Part shown: positions 1-11,171 of the stretch, piece by piece
How the letters are laid out: each line of letters starts with the position of its first letter
Position numbering within the stretch: the first letter of the stretch is position 1
Source of the DNA: Xenopus tropicalis
Taxonomy: Eukaryota; Chordata; Amphibia; Anura; Pipidae
Assembly (NCBI RefSeq): GCF_000004195.4
Contig: NC_030681.2
Coordinates: forward strand, 138,263,506-138,327,505
Length of the DNA: 64,000 nt
Direction: 5' to 3'
Notes under the pieces: generated by a model
The model's database searches: none
Seen by the model: the letters and a program-made list of their open reading frames with translations, nothing else
What the model was told of the DNA's origin: nothing
Made by a program: the position numbers and the translations under genes

Positions 1-3000
1 AATCTGAGGCTACAACAACTTTTCCCTTTTCCAAGGCTTTTGGTACAGTAGTCAATTATGTGAGCTTTGTTTGGAAAGTTACCTGATTTGTTTACATAAG
101 AACATGTCAATAAGGGGGAAATAAAAAAAAAATCCTTATAGAAAATTAGGTTCCAAATAGAAATAGGGCTACCCTGGCCTCTCAACCTGCCTTTGCAATA
201 TATAACATCAGTCCCATGAACCTGAAGGGATAATTGATAGTGCTTGAATTTCACAAATTCCCTGCTAATTTAGCCATAGTCACGTCCTACAAACACGTTA
301 TCACTGCTCACAGAGGTCACTGTGTAGATGACAACATGGAAGTATTAAGTATAGGTAAGGTAAGCTTTGCTAGAACCATCAGAGATATCCAATATAGAGA
401 CAGATTCAAATGAATTAGAAAACTTTATCGCCCGGTACAATTTCAAAATTCCCCCATAGCTTTCTATTAAGATTTCATGAGATAAACAATGAGAATTTTT
501 GGATATTATCTGGGCAATACTTTGAAAAGAATTTTAGGGTACACTTGTAGAAACATAGCTAAAATGCTTGGTCTACATATATAGAAACCTAAAATTACTG
601 ATTTAAGGGGCCATCAAACCACAATGTATCTGTCTTCCTGGGGGGTTCTATCACCTCACCCAAATTTGGTCAAACATTTTAACATCTTTGTACAACTAAT
701 ATTGAATAATTACAACTTACCAAAATGGATTAACCTTACACAGCTGGTAAGCTTTAATACTCTATGCCAGGGATTTCCATTGTGGTGAATTGTGATTCTG
801 CACCAACCCGCATCAGTTGGGGATCCAGCCAAAAGCCAGTTAGCTTGTGATATGGAGAATGCCTAGTTGTTCATAGAGGGGCCAAGAAGCACCCAAGGCA
901 AGGATGGCTATCTTCACCTCCACCCCCATAGTCCCACCACCTCATTACTGATAGGAAGGTTTGGTGCTGGACACAGACTAGGTTATACTGAAAGAGTGAA
1001 AACAGACAAGGAGATGAGCTGCACACAGAGCTGCTGTGTGTGTATTGAAACAAACTTGTTTGCACCCCCTTAAAAAAAAAAAAAAACTGCACCCTAGGCA
1101 GGTGCCTCTGCTGCCTACCCAAGTTCTGAACCTGGGTGTTTTCTTTAATATTGCAGTTAGCTAAGAGATGATTTGTGCACATTATTCAGATATCCTTCAC
1201 TATTGTAACCATGGCGGACCTGTTAGTTAGCTTGAATAAAAAATGGTTTTTGGAAATAGCTCTTAGCAGGGCAGATTTCTGATTGGGGCGCACCTTTGGC
1301 CGCCCACCAACCTCGACCAAGAATGCACCCCCCCCCCCGCGCGCATGCGCGTCACTTTACTTTAGATGGAGCATTGGGGAGAGGACCTGCTAAAGTTTCT
1401 GTGCGTCCTCTGCCCATTGCTCGGTATACAGGCAAAATTTCATGCGTGGCAGGGTGGCATGCCAGCCCTAAATTTCTGCCGCCCTAGGCCTAGGCCTTTG
1501 TAGCCTCGCCACAAATCCGGGCCTGGCTCTTAGTACAAGTTGATCCAGGGACTGGTTGGGAGTAAATTGCCATCTTGAAGACAGGAAGGAATTCTTTACC
1601 TCTCTTAGGCAAATTAGAGAGGCTTTCACCTTCCTCTGGATTAACTAGCAGTTAGGCAGGTTTATATAGACAAAAAGGGTGAACTCAGTGGGTGTGTATA
1701 GTGCATACCCACTTAATAAAACAGCAGTTCATGGTGTAAAAAAAAAAAACCAAGAACTGTAATAAACTGTTTCTCTTATAAGGCAGATGCGGGGTGCAAA
1801 TTTCCTTACAGTCAGTTGTGCTAAAAATCCCATTGATTAAAGTTACTTGCATCAATATATACTACTTATACTTCCATATAGATGCTCTCGGCACTACTGC
1901 CTCCTGTTCTAAATTGCGCCGCTGTGGGAACTCTGTAGCTACCGCCAACCTCTAAAGCAATCGCAGCAGCGCAGTGGCGCCATAAGATTCAGTTGCACAC
2001 GTGACTCGTTGGAGCACATCTTGTAAATAATGCCAACTAGAAAATGTTCATCGCAATAGTGTCTGATTTTCTCCATTTCTCCAATTGCATCAATTTTGAC
2101 ACATCAGTGACATTTAGGGTTGCCACCTTTTTCCTGGCCTTTTACCAGTCGATAATGTGAGGCGGGACTGAATGCTATGGGGGCTATACCACGAAGAGGG
2201 CGGAGCTCTGACACGAGGGGGGGGCAAAGCTTTTAAAGAATCGATAAAAATGGAGGGAGCTGCAGGGTGGAAGTGGTAATGGGCTGGATGGAGGGAGAGT
2301 GGGGGACATTATGGAGGCAGAGTGCCAGCTGAATTGGGGAGGCTGGAGGCAGAACATTAGGGATTACAGCATGCTTTAACCATCACTATAAATGGCAAAT
2401 ATTACATTATCTATATATATTACAGCACATTAAATAATAAATAGGTACAATCTCATTTCATAGTACATTAAATGTCATAAATGTTTAAGAATAATTGAAT
2501 TTAGTTCCATAACATCATTCCATGAGGTACTCAGAGAGACAAATAATAGCCCCCGGGCCTTGGGTTGCTACCAGATGAAGAAGCATTTGACTCTATAAAG
2601 AATAGTATATCCTGCTCATTAGGAGCCACTTGTAGCTTCAGAGCCTCAGACATCACCACAGACCCGGCAATTCTACTATTTCCCTGTCTGTACAAAAAGA
2701 CTTCTGTTATGTAGCTAATAAATGACTGGGTATTACACCATATATATTATATATTAATACATGTATTGGAAATATTAACTGTACCACTGCTTGGTTGCAC
2801 AATAATGCACAATAACACTCATTTTGCCTCTTTGCCAGAACTGTGGTTAATGCAACTTGGTGTCTGACCACAAAGGCACATGCATTCTGGGAAAAACATG
2901 ATTCATTGTGAGAAATACATGATTTGTATCTAAAAACTGCACTTTTCATGTCTACAGGGAACGTTTGATACAATTAAGTTAGTACTAATTCACTTGCCTC

Positions 3001-4527
3001 AACTCAGGGGTGTATTTTGGTCTGGTGCCACCTAGAGGGCATATTTTTTCAATAACAAAGGGCAATGCTGCCTTTGTGCGGTAATCCCTAGTGACCAATC
3101 AGTAATTAGAGTTGCTCAGTTTATAGAAGAAGAATAAAGAACACAGAACTTTTATTGGAATACTGCACTGCACAGGTTCCTGGTGTTATCTGAAGGCTTT
3201 TATACCAGGTACCAATGATATATCTAATACCTGGCAGAGAAAAAGGATGCAGGCATAAAAACAAACAGACTAATTAAGGAATCAGTGGACATTCAGGGAC
3301 TTTCAGGTCCATTATGGGTTCTTTATCAGGCCCCTCTGCTTATGAGGTGACTTTACAATTTATCACTGGCACTAACACTGACCATGCCTGCCTGGCAAGG
3401 AGCTTATCCACCTCTCCTCATCCATCTCTGTTCTCCCAGATCAGTGGCCTTCAAACATGAACCACTGCCTGCTCAGCTGGGGATCCCTGCACTCACTTAC
3501 CCCATTGTGGCTGTTCTTGAGGGTCTTGCTCCTCTTCTGCTCCTTTCTTTTACCCCTCTTATTAGTTCCCCACTGGTATAAATTGCATGGCTACAGAAGC
3601 TGGTAAAGTACAATTCAAATGCTCCATGAAGCTCATCAATGGAAGGATTTTGGGACCCAAATGATAGTTCTCCAAAGCAGATTGTTACTTTCTATTTGCA
3701 GAAATCAGTCTTTTGGAGTGTGACAGTGCTATCAGTCGTGATATTTTGGGGCTCGAACCCTTAAGTCTAGGAAATGTTTCTGACAGAACCAAACAGTAGC
3801 AGAGAGACTCATATTGGGCCACACAACACTATTTAATAGACCATGAAGCTGCGGCTCTAATTGGAAATGTTAGAATCCGGCACAGGTAGAATTTGTTTCT
3901 GGACAGGATTCAATATTGTGACAGACAGCAGACCTGCTGCTCTCGCTTTGATTTGTTTGCTAAGTTTAAGTGGATAAATGTGTCAATTACAGTGACGGAA
4001 TTAAAGGAGCCCTCCTGAGAGGCCGTAGCCATACCAACCTTATTAATTACACCTAAGAACTGAGCTTATGTGACATGTTCAGCCGACTGTATGATTGATA
4101 CTCTCATTACTTTCCGCCTGCAGAAGCCAATGGGTTCCTTCTCATGAGTTTATTGGATACAAAATATTGGACTTACTGAGAAGGCAGACAGATTTTTGGC
4201 AAAAGTCTTCAGGTAGGGTTGGTTTTAGGGCAGGGCAATGAGGCCATTTAACCTGGACTCCCATCTGGGGTACAGAAGGTGTCACTGTAAGGAGTCCCAC
4301 CATTGCCAGGACCATAAAAAATCAATATTTTGTTCTGTTCAGTATAGCATTGGGGAATGGGAGCTTATATTCCCCTTGGTCATAGAAGAAAAGTAGTTTT
4401 TGTGATTGGGCTTCTAGCTATTTAGCTTGGATTATCTAAGGGGTCTGTCTTGTGTATAAAAAGGGATGTGGCCTTTGAGCCCATTGACTGCAAATTGTCA
4501 TTAAATTAGGGTGGTGCAGGGTGCTTT
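1..4527. repeat. Tandem duplication, copy 1 (noncoding)
   Basis: This block recurs at 11172-15702 with no base substitution noticed on reading the two side by side. The differences I found are one-base changes in homopolymer runs: C5/C4 near 451, A15/A16 near 1072, T3/T4 near 1437, C2/C3 near 3031, T6/T7 near 3045 and T3/T4 near 3325. Identity starts at base 1, so the copy probably extends left of the window. It ends at 4527, where the next bases are retroelement leader. Inside is a GC-rich stretch with an 11-C run and a CCTAGGCCTAGGCC core (about 1265-1525) that looks like an interspersed repeat, and a GC-rich patch at 2120-2340. The short open frames here have no recognisable domain. I see no host exon. 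Confidence 0.93.
4455..4463 (+). promoter_or_regulatory. TATA-like box about 100 bp before the gag start
   Basis: TATAAAAAG lies 103 bases upstream of the retroelement ATG. It belongs to the duplicated flank, since the same bases occur near 15630, and not to the retroelement. With the 5' LTR absent it is a conceivable substitute promoter. No initiator or other element was identified, and TATA-like strings are common in AT-rich DNA. Confidence 0.2.
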
Positions 4528-4557
4528 GCATTGTAAAGTGTTTTGCTGCAGGGCATA

Positions 4558-7500
4558 ATGGACGACGTTATCAAGGCCTTGATACAGGCTACGGCTGCTC
4601 AGCAAGAGGCCACCAGAGTCCAGCAGCAACAGCTGATCGCATCCCGAGAGGAACAGCGACAAGACCGAGAGCTCCTCAAAGAGGTAGTGCAGCAGCTAGC
4701 TGCAAGGAGTGTCGCAGCACCTCCTACAGAAACCGCTAAACCAACTGCTATACGGGCTAGCTACTATCTGCAAAAGCTGACAACAAGTGATGATGTTGAA
4801 GCGTACCTTTCCACATTTGAGAGGATAGCAGAGCGAGAGGACTGGCCTAAAGAGCAGTGGGCAGGCCTGGTGGCGCCCTTTCTCTCTGGCGAACCACAAA
4901 AAGCCTATTTTGATCTGGATCACATTGCCGCTAAAGATTATGACAAACTAAAAGCTGAGATTTTGGCCCGGCTGGGGGTCACCCTCTCGGTCCGTGCCCA
5001 GCGTGTTCATCAGTGGATGTTTATGGCAGAAAAGCCTCCACGCTCTCAGATGCATGACCTAATTCATCTAACTAAAAAGTGGCTGCAGCCGGAGACCCTA
5101 ACAGGGCCACAGATCGTGGAGCGGATAGTGATGGACCGGTTCCTTAGGTCTCTGCCTTCACCTTTGCGCAAATGGGTAAGCCATGCAGACCCAACCACTG
5201 CAGACCAGCTTGTGGAAATGGTAGAGCGGTACATTTCTGCTGAGGAGCTACTCAGTTTTCAACAAGTGGAGCGCACCTTGGCTCCCAAGGGAAAACTTCA
5301 TGCATGGAAAAAGGAACCTGCGACTGATAAGAGCATGCTCCAACGTGGACAATCTACAGGCGCTAGGCCCAGAGACTACCAAAATGTGTCAGGAGGGACC
5401 CCTCCTCGCAGAGGACCAAATAAAGAATTGGTGCGGTGTTTCCGGTGCCATATGCTGGGACACTTTGCTGCAGACTGCAGCCTAACGGATGAACCTATGC
5501 AGTGTGATACTGCCTTAACAAAGAGACGTACGTCGATGTATGCTCAGATTGTGTGTACTGCCCTTCCAAAGACAGGGAATGATAAATACCTGTGTGATGT
5601 TATTGTGGAAGGAAAGCCAGTGAATGCATTATTAGATTCTGGTAGCCAGGTTACCCTGATGAAATCTGTGTTGGTTGAAACCCCTCAATTTGGGCCTGAT
5701 ACTGTAGGGGTTACATGTATACATGGGGATACTCGCGAGTATTCTATGGCTGAAGTGGAAATCAAAACTGCCTACGGGACATTAAGGTACCCTGTAGGGT
5801 TGGTTCCCACTTTACCACATGATGTAATTTTGGGGAGAAACTTCCCACATTTTTGGAAATTGTGGGAAACTGACAAGGTTATGGACCAGTCCTACTTAAA
5901 GGGAAGCCGCCCTGATTCCGGTAGTAAAGTGTCTGAGGTTGTACCGGAAGGTGGGGCTACTATAGATTTTCCCTTTTCTGTATTAGCAGGGGAATCTGAT
6001 GAGGTAGACATGGAACCCCAGGTTGACCAGACTATACCAGGTGGGGAAGTCCATGTAGACCCAGTTGAGGAAGACAATGACATGCCTGACTTGGAGATTA
6101 GGAGGGATAATTTTGCTTCAGAGCAGTTAAAGGATCCCACACTGTCTAGAGCAAGGGCCAATGTAAAAATGATAGATGGGAAACCTGTAGACTCTGACTC
6201 TAGACCCTCTTGTCCCTACTTAGCCCTCCAAAATGACCTGCTATATCAGGTAGTAGAAAAGGGAAATGACCGGGTGGAACAGCTGGTTGTCCCAAAACCA
6301 TACCGGCGTATGGTACTTGACCTCGCACATAAACATGTGATGGGCAGACATTTAGGGGTAGAGAAGACAAAGGAGCGAATTTTGCAACGGTTTTTCTGGC
6401 CAGGGCTACATGGTGAAGTTGAGCAATACTGTAGTTCCTGTCCAGACTGCCAGTATTCGGTTCCTAGGCCACATTTTCGTAGCCCTTTGGTCCCTCTCCC
6501 GGTGATAGAGACACCATTTGAGAGGATAGCCATGGATTTGGTGGGCCCAATAGTAAAATCTGCACGGGGACACCAACATATATTGGTAATCATGGATTAT
6601 GCTACCAGATACCCCGAGGCCATTCCTCTACGTAATACCTCCTCTAAATCCATTGCTAGAGAATTGGTACATGTCTTTAGCAGGGTAGGAATCCCAAAGG
6701 AGATACTCACTGACCAAGGCACCCCGTTTATGTCCCGGGTCATGAAGGAGCTGTGCAGGTTGTTTAAAGTGGTCCAACTTCGCACTTCTGTATACCACCC
6801 CCAGACTGATGGGTTAGTGGAAAGGTTTAATAAAACGCTCAAAAGTATGCTTAAGAAGGTGGTAGACAAGGATGGGAAAAATTGGGATTACTTGTTACCC
6901 TATTTAATGTTTGCCATAAGGGAGGTCCCTCAATCATCTACGGGGTACTCACCGTTTGAGTTGCTATATGGTAGGCACCCAAGGGGCTTGTTGGACATAG
7001 CAAAGGAGACTTGGGAGGGACAACCCACCCCCTTTAAAAGTGTCATTGAGCATATAGACCAAATGCAGGACAGAATAATCGCAGTGATGCCCATAGTAAG
7101 AGAGCACATGGAGCAGGCACAAGAAGCCCAACAGAGGGTGTATAATAGGGGTGCCAGAGTACGCAATTTTTCCCCTGGGGATCGTGTATTAGTGCTAATA
7201 CCCACCGTAGAAAGCAAATTTTTGGCAAAGTGGCAAGGGCCCTTTGAGATTCTTGAAAAGATTGGTGAAGTAAATTATAAGGTTCGCCAACCAGGTAAAA
7301 GGAAACCTGAGCAGGTTTACCACGTCAATCTTATAAAACCCTGGAAAGAAAGGATGTCATTGTTCACCAAGCCTACTTTATCTCTAAGGGCAGAACCCCT
7401 AGTGCCAGAGGTTAAGGTGGCAGACTCCTTGTCAGACACTCAGAGGAAAGAAGTACAGACCTTTGTAATCAAAAATAGGGATGTTTTTTCTGAGAAACCT

Positions 7501-8928
7501 GGACGAACCTCTTTGGTAAAGCATGACATCATAAATGAACCTGGGGTAAGGGTTAACATAAAACCTTATAGGGTGCCTGAAGCTAGACGAGAAGCCATAT
7601 CTCAGGAAGTTAAAAAGATGTTAGAGTTGGGAGTCATTGAGGAGTCACATAGCGATTGGTCCAGTCCCATTGTCTTAATACCAAAACCGGATGGGAGCTG
7701 GCGCTTCTGCAATGACTTTAGAAAATTAAATACTGTCTCCAAATTTGATGCCTACCCTATGCCTCGTGTGGACGAATTAATTGAGAGACTAGGGACGGCT
7801 AGATACCTGACAACCTTAGATTTGACCAAGGGCTATTGGCAGATTCCCCTGACGGACCGAGCCAAAGAGAAAACTGCTTTTAGCACTCCCGAAGGTCTGT
7901 TCCAGTATTTAGTGTTGCCATTTGGGTTACATGGAGCCCCAGCAACCTTCCAACGTACCATGGACCAAATCTTAAGGCCCCATAGGCAGTACGCAGCAGC
8001 GTACCTTGATGACGTAGTTATCCATAGCTCGGATTGGCAATCCCATCTACCCAGGGTACAGGCCGTGCTTGATTCCATACGAATGGCCGGTTTGACAGCT
8101 AACCCAAAAAAATGTAGCATAGGCCTGGAAGAAGCCAAGTATTTGGGGTACAACATTGGTAGAGGGCTAGTTAAGCCTCAGCTTAACAAGGTGCAGGCAA
8201 TTCAAGACTGGCCTAGACCAGTCACAAAAAAACAGGTTAGAGCTTTTTTGGGGATCACTGGTTACTACAGAAGGTTCATAGCTAACTTTGCCACTATAGC
8301 TGTCCCTCTGACTGACCTTACAAAAGGGACCAAGTCCATAATGATCAAGTGGAACTCTGAGGCAGAACAGGCCTTTCAGACCCTAAAAAAAGCCTTATGC
8401 AGCCAACCAGTACTGATAACCCCAAACTTTACACAGAAATTTATTGTGCAGACTGACGCATCCGATGTGGGAGTCGGAGCAGTACTGTCCCAAATCAGAG
8501 AGGGTGCAGAGCATCCTATAGTTTTCCTGAGTAAAAAGCTGAACATCCATGAGAGAAACTATGCTACAGTAGAGAAGGAATGCTTAGCAGTGAAATGGGC
8601 GCTGGAGGAGCTTAGATACTATCTGTTAGGCCGCCAGTTTACATTAGTTACTGACCACGCTCCCCTTAAATGGATGTGTGAAAATCGTGAAAAGAATAGA
8701 AGGGTGACAAGATGGTTCCTGGCCCTTCAGAACTACAAGTTCACAGTGGAGCATAGACCGGGGTCCCAGCTGGGGAATGCAGATGCCTTATCCCGGGTAC
8801 ACTGTCTTGAGGCTAGTTGTGTTCCGACCCCTACGTCGAAACAGAGGGGGAGGGTGTGTGAGAGAAATGCTGGATTAGAGGTGGAAGGTGTTTATATTTC
8901 TCCCAGATTTCTCTCTTATATATACTAA
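4558..8928 (+). CDS. Gag-Pol polyprotein, Gmr1-type (Ty3/gypsy)
   Basis: The frame is 1456 codons from the first ATG (4558); the open frame upstream lacks another ATG. Seen in order (numbering from that Met): coiled-coil-like N-terminus, a capsid part resembling the SCAN domain (about 165-233), a zinc knuckle CX2CX4HX4C (294-307), a protease with DSG (D360), and an integrase with an H593/H598/C628/C631 zinc site and a DDE core D660, D719, E755 (exact DX35E). A GPF-type module follows near 890, then reverse transcriptase (D1088 in a TLDLTKGYW motif; YLDD at 1149-1152), then RNase H (D1300, E1339 or E1341, D1366). All catalytic residues I looked for are present and there is no internal stop. 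The family makes virus-like particles, copies its RNA to cDNA and integrates it. The last 24 or so codons lie inside the 3' LTR. Expression is uncertain without a 5' LTR. Confidence 0.92.
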   Translation: MDDVIKALIQATAAQQEATRVQQQQLIASREEQRQDRELLKEVVQQLAARSVAAPPTETAKPTAIRASYYLQKLTTSDDVEAYLSTFERIAEREDWPKEQWAGLVAPFLSGEPQKAYFDLDHIAAKDYDKLKAEILARLGVTLSVRAQRVHQWMFMAEKPPRSQMHDLIHLTKKWLQPETLTGPQIVERIVMDRFLRSLPSPLRKWVSHADPTTADQLVEMVERYISAEELLSFQQVERTLAPKGKLHAWKKEPATDKSMLQRGQSTGARPRDYQNVSGGTPPRRGPNKELVRCFRCHMLGHFAADCSLTDEPMQCDTALTKRRTSMYAQIVCTALPKTGNDKYLCDVIVEGKPVNALLDSGSQVTLMKSVLVETPQFGPDTVGVTCIHGDTREYSMAEVEIKTAYGTLRYPVGLVPTLPHDVILGRNFPHFWKLWETDKVMDQSYLKGSRPDSGSKVSEVVPEGGATIDFPFSVLAGESDEVDMEPQVDQTIPGGEVHVDPVEEDNDMPDLEIRRDNFASEQLKDPTLSRARANVKMIDGKPVDSDSRPSCPYLALQNDLLYQVVEKGNDRVEQLVVPKPYRRMVLDLAHKHVMGRHLGVEKTKERILQRFFWPGLHGEVEQYCSSCPDCQYSVPRPHFRSPLVPLPVIETPFERIAMDLVGPIVKSARGHQHILVIMDYATRYPEAIPLRNTSSKSIARELVHVFSRVGIPKEILTDQGTPFMSRVMKELCRLFKVVQLRTSVYHPQTDGLVERFNKTLKSMLKKVVDKDGKNWDYLLPYLMFAIREVPQSSTGYSPFELLYGRHPRGLLDIAKETWEGQPTPFKSVIEHIDQMQDRIIAVMPIVREHMEQAQEAQQRVYNRGARVRNFSPGDRVLVLIPTVESKFLAKWQGPFEILEKIGEVNYKVRQPGKRKPEQVYHVNLIKPWKERMSLFTKPTLSLRAEPLVPEVKVADSLSDTQRKEVQTFVIKNRDVFSEKPGRTSLVKHDIINEPGVRVNIKPYRVPEARREAISQEVKKMLELGVIEESHSDWSSPIVLIPKPDGSWRFCNDFRKLNTVSKFDAYPMPRVDELIERLGTARYLTTLDLTKGYWQIPLTDRAKEKTAFSTPEGLFQYLVLPFGLHGAPATFQRTMDQILRPHRQYAAAYLDDVVIHSSDWQSHLPRVQAVLDSIRMAGLTANPKKCSIGLEEAKYLGYNIGRGLVKPQLNKVQAIQDWPRPVTKKQVRAFLGITGYYRRFIANFATIAVPLTDLTKGTKSIMIKWNSEAEQAFQTLKKALCSQPVLITPNFTQKFIVQTDASDVGVGAVLSQIREGAEHPIVFLSKKLNIHERNYATVEKECLAVKWALEELRYYLLGRQFTLVTDHAPLKWMCENREKNRRVTRWFLALQNYKFTVEHRPGSQLGNADALSRVHCLEASCVPTPTSKQRGRVCERNAGLEVEGVYISPRFLSYIY
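8841..8854 (+). promoter_or_regulatory. Polypurine tract before the 3' LTR
   Basis: A 14-base run, ACAGAGGGGGAGGG, all purine except one C, sits directly before the TGTGTG that starts the LTR. This is where plus-strand primers form in LTR retroelements. It lies within the 3' end of the coding frame. Confidence 0.7.
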
Positions 8929-9481
8929 GCTCCAGGGAAAGTATGTCAGCAGTGAAAGAGTGTTCTTTCACTGCATTAGGCTTCTGGAAAAGCCGGTAAA
9001 AAGGGCCCTGGAGTGAATGGAAGTGAGCGGGTGGGACTTCCATTCAACAGGCTAACCAGGTTTTGGTGAAGCCTGGCTAATTAGTGGCCTTGTTAGGCTT
9101 CAGGGGAAACCCCTTTAAACATGGTGTGTGCAGAGTGACTCACTCTCTCCTTTCCTGGGGAACTGCCTGCATGCAGTATGGAGAGAGCCGGACACAGTGA
9201 GTAACCAAACTACTTTTGTTTTTGTAGAGTTGGATGCTAGATCCTCTCTATTGCATAGAGAGGGAGTTGCTGTATGTTAGTTAGAGCCGGATAGGCTAGG
9301 ATTTATTTTTATGTTTTGTTTTCCAAAATACTCCTGTGTGCCGGTTATTTGTGAATAAAGCTGATTGAGGTCAGCTTAAAACTAAATGCTGGGTGTGAAC
9401 TGTTGTTTTCTGAGACCAATCTGATCCCTGCAATCTACCTAAACCCCCAGAGACTGCACTGTTTGGACGAGTTGCCTTACA
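8855..9481 (+). repeat. 3' LTR of the Gmr1-type element
   Basis: It starts TGTGTGAGAG after the polypurine tract and ends in TTACA, giving the usual TG...CA boundaries and a length of about 627 bases. It contains a poly(A) signal at 9354-9359 and the last 24 or so codons of gag-pol. I found no second copy in the window. The ends are inferred from the motifs alone, because no 5' LTR is available for comparison. Confidence 0.75.
9354..9359 (+). promoter_or_regulatory. AATAAA polyadenylation signal in the 3' LTR
   Basis: AATAAA follows a T-rich stretch, 122 bases before the LTR end. This is the expected place for the R-region poly(A) signal. Confidence 0.55.
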
Positions 9482-11171
9482 GTATGTATATCTTTATTTA
9501 TAAAGCGCTACTTATGTACGCAGCGCTGTACAGTAGAATACATTAATACAGACAGGGGGTTAAAGATAATGGATAAATACAAAGTACAACAATATCTATC
9601 CATCTATCTATCAGTCTATCTATCAGTCTATCTATCTATCAATCATCTATCTATCTATCTATCTATCATCTATCTATCTATCATCTATCTAAAATAATCC
9701 ATTTGTTCTTTTATCTGTGTTTTAACCCCCCTTGCCTTGCTCCGCAGCAGTTAGTAGAGTTATGTCAGGCAATCATACATCCCACTTTGTATGCCTCCTA
9801 ACACATATCGGTTTGTACATTAATATTATGTAATTCATATCTCAACAGGCAAAAACAGGTGCAAGAATTTGCTCAGACTACTTATATTTTGTTTCCCAAT
9901 ACTGTAGTGTTTTCTCAAAGTTTGAGTCCATAAATGTTAGATGGGCATATTATCCCCCAGCCTGCCAAAAAAATCATTGATTTCTCAAATTATTTCTTTA
10001 TAAAGAAGTTATCCTAAAGGTAGGAAGGGAACAGAATGAGCAAAGCAGGAACCATGCCAGACCTTGCTAATAACATATAGCAATTAGCATAGTAGCAATG
10101 AGCTCATGGAAGCAATCTGTGTTCTGTCTGGCACAGAACTCTCTCCTGGGGACTTGCTCCCATTAGTAATATAAAGGACTGGCAATGAAACCAGAATAGC
10201 AGCCAACCCACATTACGAGTCCCACAGGAACCGTACTGCAGCACGCGCTGTCTGGTCCTACGTGTAATGCAAACTAAGAAAATTGTGAACAAAAATAGTC
10301 ATCACACATGGGCTCCTATGTTACCATCTGGCCTGATCAGTCTGAGTCCAATCTGGCCATCTACATGGATGGTCATACAGTATTTATCCATTTGTCTGGC
10401 CATTGCTCCAAATCAAGGGATGTGAACAAAGTGATAGAGAGCTGGGGCCTCCTTCACTTCCGATACCTGCTGGTGCTCTAACTACATACTAAGATTGGCC
10501 AGTGTGGGACATCTACTGACTGGAGAGACCAACTGGGATCTAATGAGCTAACAATGAGATGATATAGAATTTTGTGCCACATGTTCAATGTGTTATTGAG
10601 CCAAACAAATATCAACAAGAGGAGCTAAAGCCAAATGAGTAAAGAATGCTCCAGTCAATGTCTGTCTGAATATGGGCACCTGTGGTTTGGTGTTGTGGGT
10701 GTCCCATAGCTTAAGAATAAATAAATTAAAAGACCAGTCTCTTTCTGCAGAAAACAATAATAACCTCCAGGTTGAATTTATCTGAGCCATATTACACTAT
10801 TCAGGCAGCTTCAGGCATGAAGCATCCATTCCCAAGCTGACTGGAGATCAAGAGGCAACAAGAGACCTGAAAACAAGAGGAAAGTCCCCTAAGAAATGAT
10901 CATTATGATACAGCGGATGTCTGTGCAGGACTAGATGATGGAGAAGGTGATTATTAACTGCGCTGGTCTCTACTCAAGGCTCTTGTCAGAAACATTCTTT
11001 GTTTGACATCCCCTACTTTAAAGCTTCTGGCACCCAACATTTTATATCTGTCCTCCCATCATCTGACATGATACTGAGCCGTCATCCAATATATTTGGTC
11101 CCTTGCGATATATGTCAGTTTTGAAAAGGTTCAGCAGGTCTGCAAAGCTTGAAAATTGTGCTCAGAGCAGA
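9482..11171. other. Retroelement downstream flank, no gene seen
   Basis: The first 100 bases after the LTR contain a palindromic AGCGCT...AGCGCT segment (9502-9530) that looks like part of a dispersed frog repeat, followed by a tetranucleotide array. The rest (9700-11171) has only short open frames without recognisable domains. If the tandem-duplication model is right, this DNA originally lay immediately upstream of the segment at 11172. Confidence 0.6.
9594..9690 (+). repeat. (TCTA)n microsatellite
   Basis: About 97 bases of imperfect TCTA/ATCT repeats, interrupted by CAGT and CATC variants. Confidence 0.95.

Larger units (their letters stand above)
4528..9481 (+). mobile_element. Gmr1-type Ty3/gypsy LTR retroelement lacking its 5' LTR
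   Basis: The element has a 30-base remnant of leader, one long gag-pol frame, a purine tract and a 3' LTR. Pol order is protease, integrase, reverse transcriptase, RNase H, although the protein sequences are Ty3/gypsy-like. That arrangement defines the Gmr1 group known from deuterostomes. No LTR copy or primer-binding site precedes gag. Sequence left of 4528 is the duplicated host flank, which in its other copy (15702) runs into unrelated DNA. The missing 5' part is therefore best explained by the duplication junction. The coding frame is open throughout, so the element is probably young. Confidence 0.9.

Noticed and set aside
867..1073. Small frames repeated identically in both duplicate copies (also 3384-3581, 2707-2973)
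   Set aside because: Identity comes from the duplication of DNA, not from protein conservation; no domain or codon signal.
4543..4557. Earlier non-ATG start for gag-pol
   Set aside because: The five extra codons begin with TTG; the first ATG at 4558 is the reasonable start for a eukaryotic element.
4528..11171. Explanation of the 1-4527 / 11172-15702 repeat as two alleles, one with a retroelement insertion, placed in series
   Set aside because: The DNA after the element (9482 on) does not match the DNA after copy 2 (15703 on), as that model requires. Some other assembly error is still possible.
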